Shown here: piece after piece, positions 1-8,367 of the stretch
How positions within the stretch are numbered: position 1 is the stretch's first letter
How the letters are laid out: each line of letters starts with the position of its first letter
Assembly: GCA_029249645.1 (NCBI GenBank)
Contig: JAQWWC010000043.1
Coordinates: 1 to 38,673, forward strand
DNA length: 38,673 nt
Reading direction: 5' to 3'
Source of the DNA: Pseudomonadales bacterium
Lineage (GTDB): Bacteria; Pseudomonadota; Gammaproteobacteria; Pseudomonadales; Azotimanducaceae
Position numbers and translations under genes: made by a program
The notes under the pieces: model-generated
The model's database searches: none
What the model saw: only the letters and a program-made list of their open reading frames with translations
What the model was told of the DNA's origin: nothing

Positions 1-163
1 CTAGAAGATAATCAACAAGAAACGGTAATCGTCAACGCTTGACCCATATTGAGCTAACTCATTCCATGGCGACCTCAGCTGCTCTCATTCGGAAGTAACA
101 CCTGAAACACCGCTCATGCCCTGAACAGCACAGATCCTCGTAGTACATGCCTAAAACTGCCTA

Positions 164-193
164 TTGCAGCATCCCAACTTGCAGCATCCCAAC
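164..193. repeat. Perfect 15-bp tandem duplication (TTGCAGCATCCCAAC x2)
   Basis: Read directly at 164-178 and 179-193. Confidence 0.9.
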
Positions 194-642
194 CGGAATA
201 TTTAGCGCCATAAATAATATTTATGGGTTTTATATAACTTTTCATAATTTAATTTCTTTATTTTAGGGATAATATTTCATAATTAATGCTTAATTATCTA
301 TTTTTATAAAAATAGCACTTGAAATATTATAAATTTAAATTTTTATTATTTTAATATTAATTTCCCTTATTAACTGCATTTTATTGCCATTGATATAATC
401 AATTACCCAAAAATACTGCATTTAAGAGTATATATATCTGTATTTTGTCTAATAAAAGCGAAATAGCTATCCAAGTGGTTACTCAAATATCGAAATCAGC
501 AGACTTCTCAGCGTAGCGCTATTCAGCATGACGCCATTCACGAGAACCACTCTTCACGATGACGCTATATATTGAACGGTTGCTTTCGATCTAAACACCC
601 TTTAGCTTTTATGCCCTCGCAACTCGAAAGCTGATTTTAATC

Positions 643-2022
643 ATGGCACAAACTTTCCCAGGCATCTTATCCTTCGCATTTTTAGCAGCCTTGCTCGTCT
701 TTGGTACGATTATCCGGGCGAATCTTCGGTTCTTTCAAACCAACCTGGTCCCGGCGAGCCTGATTGGTGGCACCCTTGGTTTCGGCCTTGTCGCCCTTGA
801 TTGGGCTATGGGGTTCAAAGCAGCCGACTTTACCGCGTTTGCATTTCATTTTTTTACGCTCAGCTTTATGTCACTCGTGCTTACCAGTCGAACTCAGCCC
901 ATTGGGGGCCAACAGCCTGTAGCGCTCGGCGGTTTGTGGCTGTCGCTCATCTGGGTAACCTGCCTCGTGTTACAAGCCCTTGTTGGACTCGCGGCCATTA
1001 GCGCCTACAACACCATGGCATCAGAGCCACTTTCCGGCTTTCTCGGTTTAATTGCCACGCATGGCTTTACGCAGGGACCGGGCCAAGCCTTGGCTCTGGG
1101 CGATTTATGGACCACACAATACAACATTCAACATGCCGTAGACTTTGGGCTCATTTACGCAAGCCTCGGCTTTGTCGCAGCTTTCGTCGTCGGAGTTCCA
1201 ATGGCGCGGTGGATTCTCAAAAAAAACCTGCATAGCGGAACAGGCGGGTCGCTAGATCAAGATTTCGAACGCGGACTGTATACTGGCCCCGCCGCCCCTA
1301 CTTCAGGCAAGCTGATAACGCATTCAGCTAATATTGATTCATTCGCATTTCATATCGGCTTGCTCGGGTGCGCATACCTCATCACCGATCAATACCTGCA
1401 ATTCGTTCACCCTTTCGTGGCCGGAACCCATCTTGAGAACATTTTCAGCTATAACCTTTTCTTTTTTCATGGCCTTATGATTTGCGTAGGCCTACGCGCA
1501 CTCTTGGACCGCTTCAATCTTGGCCAATTTGTGGATGACGAAACCCAAAAAAGGATCACCGGATCCTCGGTGGACCTCATGGTCACAGCAAGCCTCTTAA
1601 GCATCAACTTCGCGCTATTGACCGAGTTCTGGCAGCCCATCTTACTGGTCGCGAGCCTCGTAACCTTGGTGACCGCTGCACTGTGCTTTACGGCAGGCCT
1701 GCGCCTCAAAACATTGGGTGCCGAACGCGGCCTGACGATTTTCGGCTGCTGTTGCGGATCAACCGGCAGCGGCATTCTATTACTCCGTATTCTGGACCCC
1801 AGCCTTGCAAGCTCTGTCGCAAAAGAGTTGGCCTTTTTCAATATCGCAATTTTGTTTCTGAGCTTTCATGTCCTTGCCGTTATGGCACCAATCCTGCCCA
1901 GCATTCCGGTTTTCTGGATCATCCTAATTTACCTCGCAACCGCAGGCTTAGGTTTAATCATGGTTCGCTTACTCGGCTCAAAGATGAGCCGAGATTTTTC
2001 TCAGAGACTTGAATCTAAATAA
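643..2022 (+). CDS. Sodium:glutamate symporter (GltS-like) family membrane protein
   Basis: 459 aa polytopic hydrophobic protein; N-terminal FAFLAALLVFGTIIRANLRFFQTNLVPASLIGGTLGF resembles the GltS family; ATG start. Confidence 0.75.
   Translation: MAQTFPGILSFAFLAALLVFGTIIRANLRFFQTNLVPASLIGGTLGFGLVALDWAMGFKAADFTAFAFHFFTLSFMSLVLTSRTQPIGGQQPVALGGLWLSLIWVTCLVLQALVGLAAISAYNTMASEPLSGFLGLIATHGFTQGPGQALALGDLWTTQYNIQHAVDFGLIYASLGFVAAFVVGVPMARWILKKNLHSGTGGSLDQDFERGLYTGPAAPTSGKLITHSANIDSFAFHIGLLGCAYLITDQYLQFVHPFVAGTHLENIFSYNLFFFHGLMICVGLRALLDRFNLGQFVDDETQKRITGSSVDLMVTASLLSINFALLTEFWQPILLVASLVTLVTAALCFTAGLRLKTLGAERGLTIFGCCCGSTGSGILLLRILDPSLASSVAKELAFFNIAILFLSFHVLAVMAPILPSIPVFWIILIYLATAGLGLIMVRLLGSKMSRDFSQRLESK
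1972..2000 (+). terminator. Intrinsic terminator-like hairpin inside the 3' end of the gltS-like CDS
   Basis: CTCGGCTCA (1972-1980) AAGA TGAGCCGAG (1985-1993): perfect 9-bp stem, 4-nt loop, followed by ATTTTTC; stop codon lies downstream at 2020-2022. Confidence 0.6.
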
Positions 2023-2038
2023 CCATCGCACTACCGAG

Positions 2039-2983
2039 CTAAAGATCAAACCGGTTACCGACTCGCGCGATCCTAAACCCTAAAGCTAGGACCGACTGAG
2101 TTTCTTTCGAGCCGGGGTCCAACAATGGGTTTGTGTGGTTCATGTGCGTAAACACAACCCTTGAGCGCACAGACCGAGGCAGGCTCTTTAACAGCGCCAT
2201 CGATTCCAAAACGGTTGGGTGAGGGATCAAATTAATATCGCGGCCCGGTAATTCATCTCCACTGAAAAACGTTGCATCAAGCAATGCGATATCAACCGTT
2301 TTCAGAATGGCGACCAAGTCTTGATCCCACTTTTGCCACTTATCAATGTCTGGCAAGTACAATGCGCGTCTATTGGGCCCTTCAATCAAGTAACCGACGG
2401 TTTCGCTAAATTCGTCTCGATGGGGCACTAACCATGGTGTTACCTTCGCTGCCCCAATCAAAACTGACGTATTGGCCGTTAACTGATGCACCACAATATT
2501 TTGCGCTGATACCAATTGGCTCCAAGGTCCGTTTCGCGCAAGGAACGCGGCCATCCTCGGCATGGCGTGTACTGACACCCCGTGAGTGCTGGCGGCCTCT
2601 TTACCAAAATACAGCAACCCTGCGTAGTGACCCATATGAGCGTGCGTTAACCAGACACCCTCCAGATCACTCAAGGTTAAGCCGGTCTCTGTCCAAAACT
2701 GATACAACCGGCGCGGCAGAGTCGGCGCCGCATCAAAGAGGTGAAATCGACTGCCGTCAATCACCAGCGCCAGCATGCTTGCGCCTGAGGCCAACTCGGG
2801 CCGCGCCCAAATGGGCAAACACCGCGGCTCATAACAATTAATCTGAGGATAACCAGCGTCTTGCGCGACCCCCAAAACGTGCAACACCGCCTTGGAAGCG
2901 GTAGACGGAGGCGGCGCCACATCTTCGCTAAAAGCAACCGAACTGACAGCAAATAAAACAAGTAGTGGCAGTAAAACCTTCAT
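2039..2983 (-). CDS. Exported MBL-fold metallohydrolase, PqqB-like
   Basis: Signal peptide MKVLLPLLVLFAVSSVAFS; LGVAQDAGYPQINCYEPRC, LTHAHMGHYAGLLYFG and FTHMNHTNPLLD resemble PqqB/metallo-beta-lactamase fold motifs. Confidence 0.75.
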   Translation of the reverse strand: MKVLLPLLVLFAVSSVAFSEDVAPPPSTASKAVLHVLGVAQDAGYPQINCYEPRCLPIWARPELASGASMLALVIDGSRFHLFDAAPTLPRRLYQFWTETGLTLSDLEGVWLTHAHMGHYAGLLYFGKEAASTHGVSVHAMPRMAAFLARNGPWSQLVSAQNIVVHQLTANTSVLIGAAKVTPWLVPHRDEFSETVGYLIEGPNRRALYLPDIDKWQKWDQDLVAILKTVDIALLDATFFSGDELPGRDINLIPHPTVLESMALLKSLPRSVRSRVVFTHMNHTNPLLDPGSKETQSVLALGFRIARVGNRFDL

Positions 2984-3149
2984 AGACAGAGCCTTATTAA
3001 CACCATGACGCGCATTGCCAGCACGCTTCCACGCCGACTAAAACCAACGAAGCATTTCATTTCATTCACACTCAGACACCCGCTTTGATTGTGCAAAAGA
3101 TTCCGTTCGGATAACTTAAACAGACTTTTTAAGTAATTAGAAACCCGAC

Positions 3150-4049
3150 ATGAGCCAAATCATCAACTACGGATCCTGCTGCATCGATCACGTTTTTCAA
3201 GTTCCGCATTTCGTTCGCGCAGGGGAAACCCTTAGCAGTACGGGTTACGCAATTTTTCCCGGCGGGAAAGGTCTTAATCAATCCATCGCGGTTGCCGAGG
3301 CAGGCTGCGCGGTGAATCATGTCGGCGCCGTGGGTGAGGATGGACGATGGCTTGCAGAACTTATGACCGCTCACGGGGTGGACATTACCCACCTCAGCAT
3401 TATTGACAGCCCAACCGGGCAGGCGATTTTACAAATCGATCCCCACGCTGAAAATGCGATCTTTATCTCGGGTGGCGCCAATTTAGCGGCCCATGAGCAC
3501 CTCATTGATGCAGCACTTGACCAAGCTACCGGCGATGAGATCTTCCTCATTCAAAACGAAACCAGCGGCAACGAAGCCGCTATCCGCCAAGCCAAGGCAA
3601 AAGGCTTGCAGATTGCTTTTAACATGGCGCCGATGAATGCAAGCGCCCGGGCCCTGCCTTTGGCACTTATCGATTACTTTATTATTAACGAAACCGAAGG
3701 CGAAGCTTTAACCGGCAAGAAAAAACCAACCGAAATTTGCGACGCCCTCTTGGAACAATACCCCAATAGCTCAGTGGTGCTCACCTTAGGCCAGGCGGGC
3801 GTTCTGTTCCGAAGCGCTGAACACAACCTATCGCAATCCGCTTACTCGGTTGAGGCGATTGACACCACCGGCGCGGGCGACACCTTTACCGGATATTTTC
3901 TCGCTACCTTGATAAAGACAAAGCAGGTTGATCTGGCGCTTCAGACTGCCGCCGCTGCGGCGGCGCTTTCGGTCACCCAACCGGGTGCCGCAACCTCAAT
4001 TCCAACATTACACGACGTCCATCAATTCCTAGCGACGCACGCGTCTTAA
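3150..4049 (+). CDS. Ribokinase / PfkB-family sugar kinase
   Basis: FPGGKGLNQSIAVAEAG N-terminal signature and DTTGAGDTFTGYF C-terminal PfkB signature. Confidence 0.88.
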   Translation: MSQIINYGSCCIDHVFQVPHFVRAGETLSSTGYAIFPGGKGLNQSIAVAEAGCAVNHVGAVGEDGRWLAELMTAHGVDITHLSIIDSPTGQAILQIDPHAENAIFISGGANLAAHEHLIDAALDQATGDEIFLIQNETSGNEAAIRQAKAKGLQIAFNMAPMNASARALPLALIDYFIINETEGEALTGKKKPTEICDALLEQYPNSSVVLTLGQAGVLFRSAEHNLSQSAYSVEAIDTTGAGDTFTGYFLATLIKTKQVDLALQTAAAAAALSVTQPGAATSIPTLHDVHQFLATHAS

Positions 4050-4493
4050 AGCCCCTTTAGGCTTGGCATTCCTACCGACAAAACTTTCGATCACGGTCTG
4101 CCCTGAACGGCGCCCTGAATGACTTGCGCCAAAGCCTGTAACAGGCAATGGGCAACCCAGCCTGCGAGCTTCAATTGCCCTGAATATATCAACCAGATCA
4201 GCACGACAGGACCCTAAAGCCAGCCCTATAGCGGCCGCCTTAGGCCTACCCAGAACGCCCACAAAACCAAAACTGAACAGTAGAAAGATAACAAGACGAG
4301 CAGAAAGGAAGGTTATAAATGAGGTCATTCTGGCAAAAACCGACCCCTCACTCTGCAGGCGCCTGCTCCGATGAGATTAACATTCCGCCGCGACCGCCCC
4401 CTGTACGCGCTCTAACCACGTGTAAGGGAAAAGACCCGACTTAGACGAACAGAGCGATGCGTGCGGGCAAATCCTAGGCCAAAGCGGCTTTAA

Positions 4494-4679
4494 TTAGCCC
4501 TCAGCCCCTGACCAACCCAGTGCCGCATCCACAGCATCTGTCGGCCAATTTTTTGGCGGCAATGCTGTCGCTCGAATGGTGCTCGCGTACAGAAAGCCTG
4601 CATCAAAGGGCACACAAGAACCCTTAGTGCCAAATTGCGAGAGCTCTGCCTCATCAGGCATTGGTAAGAACACTTTCAT
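4494..4679 (-). CDS. Small hypothetical protein (61 aa)
   Basis: ORF starting MKVFLPMPDEAELSQFG; strong Shine-Dalgarno AGAAGGAAGTCAATATG just upstream on the minus strand; no family recognised. Confidence 0.4.
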   Translation of the reverse strand: MKVFLPMPDEAELSQFGTKGSCVPFDAGFLYASTIRATALPPKNWPTDAVDAALGWSGAEG

Positions 4680-4886
4680 ATTGACTTCCTTCTAGTGGAC
4701 CAAGACATTAAACCCAAAATCATCGGAGTCAGCAGGAAGGAATCATGAATATTCGGGGCAGAACCCTGTAGAACTGATGGAGCCTGCTATAACATAGACC
4801 TCTGACGCGGAAAGTAGCCCTTCCACACTACCCGCGAGCGAATGAATGCTTTAACTTAATCAACACCCAGCGCTAGGAGGACTGAT

Positions 4887-5585
4887 ATGGCAAAAAAAAT
4901 CGTCATCGTTGAAGACGACATCGACCAAAGAAATAACTATATCGATGCCATCAGTAAAAAAGGATACCAAGTTCGCGGCTTTTCAAGCCGGACTGAAGCG
5001 CTGCTCGGGTTCGATAGCGAGCTCCCCGATCTTGTCATATTAGACATCATTCTTGGCGACGAGGTTGATGCCGGATTTGAGCTCTGCCGTGACCTTTTAG
5101 CGCGGTCTCCAAACCTACCGGTCATTTTTTTAACCGAACGCATTGCGGAAATCGATAAAATCAGCGGTCTGCGCTTGGGCGCCTGGGATTATTTACCAAA
5201 ACCGATTTCGCTGGATTACCTTTCAGAAAAAATTAGCTCCCTACTTCGAATTCATGAGGCCCGAAACCTAGCGGCTCAAGGCACCGCGGAAGCCAAAATA
5301 GTCGGCGACATGTCGATCGATCAAGACGCTTTGCTAGTCTCTTGGAAGAATCACCCCATTAATTTATCTGGAACCGAGTTTAGAATGCTGGCAAAACTCG
5401 TTCGCGTACCCGGTCATGCCGTCTCTTACGACACCCTAATGAATGCGACCATGCAGTCCTTGGTGACCAACAATACGATCAACACCCACATGCGAAATAT
5501 CCGCAAGAAGTTCGAAACTATCGATCCAGACTTCAAATGCATTAAGAGTGAGTATGGTTTTGGATACCGGTGGTCGACGCAATAA
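4887..5585 (+). CDS. OmpR-type response regulator, resembling PdsR (proteobacterial dedicated sortase system response regulator)
   Basis: Receiver domain (VEDD...LVILDI...PKPISL) plus winged-helix C-terminus (GTEFRMLAKLV...TINTHMRNIRKKF...SEYGFGYRW); SD AGGAGG; directly followed by a histidine kinase. Confidence 0.85.
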   Translation: MAKKIVIVEDDIDQRNNYIDAISKKGYQVRGFSSRTEALLGFDSELPDLVILDIILGDEVDAGFELCRDLLARSPNLPVIFLTERIAEIDKISGLRLGAWDYLPKPISLDYLSEKISSLLRIHEARNLAAQGTAEAKIVGDMSIDQDALLVSWKNHPINLSGTEFRMLAKLVRVPGHAVSYDTLMNATMQSLVTNNTINTHMRNIRKKFETIDPDFKCIKSEYGFGYRWSTQ

Positions 5586-5588
5586 CGC

Positions 5589-7742
5589 ATGGGCACCCTG
5601 ACCTATAAGGGCCCAAAGCTCGGAACCAAGCTTTTTATTCTGACCAGCTTTATTTTAGTGGTCATCCCTTGGTTTAGCTATCTCTACCTAAGCGAGATGG
5701 AAGAAATCCTGATTGATAGCCAAGCCAATGCGCAACTTCTCACGGCAGAAGGGATTTCAACGCTCTTAAATGGCCGATCCGATCTCTTTGACGAACTACC
5801 GATTAGCCCTGACGGCTACGAAAAACTCTATGCGCACCCACTCGAGCAACCGATTCGAATCGATGGCAAGAATTCAGACTGGGAAGACGTCCTAGATTTC
5901 AATGTTGGCTTTGGACAGGCGCCATCGCTTAACACCAGTGACGCAGGGGCTTTTAACCAATTCTACCTCGTGTTAGGCGAACACAAGGGGCAGGTCTATG
6001 CCTTAGTGCAGGTCCTGGATGATCAGATGATTTATCGTGACAACGACATTCTGAGACTCGATTTATCCGATCATATCCGAGTGACCTACACCGACCAGGC
6101 CGGGCAAACACAACAACTGGTCATCACTGCAACCGAAGAAGGCATCACAACCGCCTACAGAGTTGACCGGAACTGGCGCTATGCCCTTGATGGAGAAGCT
6201 GATAATCGGGTGCCGGGCGTCCTGCTAAAGACCGAAAATGGCTATGCTTTAGAGTTCCGGATTCCGCTTGATCAGCTCGGGCCAACTCGAAATTTTGGCC
6301 TTGCGGTCGTCGACGTAGACAACGATTCAACCCGTGCGATCGAGTCCATCACCGGGACCTTACCCTCAGGCGAGCGTGAAGCATTCGGATTGGTCTTACT
6401 CAAAACACCGGAGGTTTTAAGAATTATTGAGGGCCTGGGATACTCAGGCGCCAACATCCAAGTGATCGATTCCCAAAGCCGCATTCGCGCCGAGGTCGGC
6501 AGCTATTATTCTGATGACGCGGCCCAGGACAAAGGATCGGTCCGCGCTGGCTTTGGGCTCACCGCGATCAGTGCCTGGCTATTGGACCCATTTTATACAT
6601 TGGTCGAACAAACCTTGAACACAACTCGCATCGGGCAAGAGGACAATATCATTACAGCGGCGCTTGCCGGCGAACCAACCGTTGCCTATTTTATTTCACC
6701 CATGGACGGTGAAATTATCGTCGCGGCACACCCCATTATTGACGAGGGGGCAATATTAGGCGTGGTTGTTTTAAAACAAACCACCGATCGAATTCTAAAC
6801 CTACGTCGAGATGCCTTAAAACGGATCGTTAATTTTTCCGTCATCTCGGTGATTATTTTTGCAGGCATCATCCTCCTTTTTTCAGCTCGCTTAGCCCGCA
6901 GAATTCGCAGGTTGGGCAACGAAGCCACCGGCGTCATTGATCGACATGGTCGACTGACCTCGAGCCGATTAACCTCGGAGACAGACTCTGGCGACGAGCT
7001 CGGTGATTTGGCGCGCGGGATCTCGAACATGCTGACAAGACTCCACCAGCACAATCAGTTTCTCGAAAACATGCCGCGGACGCTTCGCCACGAAATCAAT
7101 AACCCGCTCAACACCCTCTCAACGTCACTCGATAATTTGGCGACTGAGCAAACCTCTGAGGGTCGTCAAAAGTACCTAGACAGCGCACGCCGCGGTCTCA
7201 ATCGCATCGGGCTAATCGTTCAGAACCTTGCCGATGCCGCAAATCTCGAAGAGGCTCTCATTGGCGATGATCTTGAATGTATTGACCTCAAGCTGCTGCT
7301 GCAATCCTATGTGAGCAACTGCAAGATGCTGCAACCTGGTCGAATATTTACCTTCAACGCACCAGAGGAGCCGCTGTTTGCCTGGATATGCGACTACCGA
7401 ATCGAGCAACTCCTAGACAAACTCATCGACAACGCCCTCGACTTTTCGGAAGTGGGCAGTACCATCTGCTTCGATCTAAAGGCTGTTGGTACGGACCTGA
7501 GCCTTGACATCACAAACGTCGGCCCAGGTATTCCAGAGAATTTGCTCACCAGCATTTTTGATTCGATGGTGACCGCCAGAGCGAATAATCCTGACAACCG
7601 TTTGCATTTCGGGATTGGTCTGTATGTTGTCCGGGTTATCGCGGACCACCATGGCGGTTCTGTCCACATCAATAATTTAACCGACCCCTCTGGGGTTCGA
7701 GTTGGTGTCACCCTGCCTAGAGCCGCGCCGCACGCAACCTAA
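5589..7742 (+). CDS. Sensor histidine kinase with large N-terminal extracytoplasmic CBM9-like domain, resembling PdsS
   Basis: N-terminal TM, LYAHPLEQPIRIDGKNSDWEDV sensor region, second TM (IISVIIFAGIILLFSARLARR), HAMP-like linker, H-box LRHEINNPLNTLSTSL, ATPase N/G boxes (LIDNALDFS, FGIGLYVVRVIADHHGG). Confidence 0.85.
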   Translation: MGTLTYKGPKLGTKLFILTSFILVVIPWFSYLYLSEMEEILIDSQANAQLLTAEGISTLLNGRSDLFDELPISPDGYEKLYAHPLEQPIRIDGKNSDWEDVLDFNVGFGQAPSLNTSDAGAFNQFYLVLGEHKGQVYALVQVLDDQMIYRDNDILRLDLSDHIRVTYTDQAGQTQQLVITATEEGITTAYRVDRNWRYALDGEADNRVPGVLLKTENGYALEFRIPLDQLGPTRNFGLAVVDVDNDSTRAIESITGTLPSGEREAFGLVLLKTPEVLRIIEGLGYSGANIQVIDSQSRIRAEVGSYYSDDAAQDKGSVRAGFGLTAISAWLLDPFYTLVEQTLNTTRIGQEDNIITAALAGEPTVAYFISPMDGEIIVAAHPIIDEGAILGVVVLKQTTDRILNLRRDALKRIVNFSVISVIIFAGIILLFSARLARRIRRLGNEATGVIDRHGRLTSSRLTSETDSGDELGDLARGISNMLTRLHQHNQFLENMPRTLRHEINNPLNTLSTSLDNLATEQTSEGRQKYLDSARRGLNRIGLIVQNLADAANLEEALIGDDLECIDLKLLLQSYVSNCKMLQPGRIFTFNAPEEPLFAWICDYRIEQLLDKLIDNALDFSEVGSTICFDLKAVGTDLSLDITNVGPGIPENLLTSIFDSMVTARANNPDNRLHFGIGLYVVRVIADHHGGSVHINNLTDPSGVRVGVTLPRAAPHAT

Positions 7743-7753
7743 GCCTTGGCGAT

Positions 7754-8275
7754 TTAATTCACGATTTTAAGATTTTGTTGCGCCAAAGGGTCGACTGACG
7801 CTTGAATTCGCCAATCGGCTTTCGTCGCTGCCGAATGCAAAATTGCCGTGATCGATACTGCAATTTCATGATTAAAGATTAGGTTAAGTCCCTCACCCGT
7901 CTTGGGAAGCAACGATACGTGAAGTTGATCTGCTTTCATTCGATAGGTCAACTTGTAGGCCAGTTGGTATTCTTGCGGCGCGCTGACTTCAGCTTCGGCG
8001 TCACCGGCAGCAGCAAACGGCGTCTCAAAATTTGCCCGGTCCAGCGCTTGACGCTCTTTATAGTCTTGAACATCCTGCCGATCGGCCGCCGAAACCAGCG
8101 TTCCCACGTCAGGATCGGCGGCGGCGTACTGCGCAAGCGCTTTTAACAACAGCTGTAAATACCGCCGAGTGAGTAAGATGCCGTGGGCTTGCGCACCATC
8201 AGTTCCCACCCGAAGCAACAGCCGATCTTCTTCGGCATCGTATTTTGCTTGTATTTGCCGAATCGAGGCCATAAT
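7754..8275 (-). CDS. Conserved hypothetical protein, divergent from the ArsR-methyltransferase gene
   Basis: Starts MASIRQIQAKYDAEEDRLLLRVGTDGAQAHGILLTRRYLQLLLKAL; SD-like AAGGAAGGAGC upstream; shares the upstream intergenic with the ahcY regulator. Start refined from 8278. Confidence 0.6.
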   Translation of the reverse strand: MMASIRQIQAKYDAEEDRLLLRVGTDGAQAHGILLTRRYLQLLLKALAQYAAADPDVGTLVSAADRQDVQDYKERQALDRANFETPFAAAGDAEAEVSAPQEYQLAYKLTYRMKADQLHVSLLPKTGEGLNLIFNHEIAVSITAILHSAATKADWRIQASVDPLAQQNLKIVN

Positions 8276-8292
8276 CAATCGGCTCCTTCCTT

Positions 8293-8310
8293 TATCAATT
8301 TATTTTGATA
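8293..8310. promoter_or_regulatory. Palindromic operator copy 1 (TATCAA-N6-TTGATA)
   Basis: TATCAATTTATTTTGATA: perfect 6-bp arms with a 6-nt spacer in the divergent intergenic region. Confidence 0.6.
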
Positions 8311-8342
8311 TTTAATTGCACTCTGCGTTGTTTTGAGTACTA

Positions 8343-8360
8343 TATCGAAAAATTTTGATA
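8343..8360. promoter_or_regulatory. Palindromic operator copy 2 (TATCGA-N6-TTGATA)
   Basis: TATCGAAAAATTTTGATA: same arms (one mismatch) and same spacing as copy 1; centre 50 bp from copy 1 and immediately upstream of the start codon. Confidence 0.6.
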
Positions 8361-8367
8361 TAGCTTG

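Noticed and set aside
1467-1841. 124-aa minus-strand ORF antisense to the gltS-like gene
   Set aside because: Shadow ORF inside a supported membrane-protein CDS; no SD or family motif.
4029-4328. 99-aa minus-strand ORF with hydrophobic N-terminus
   Set aside because: No Shine-Dalgarno seen, overlaps the ribokinase 3' end, no recognisable family; too weak to call.
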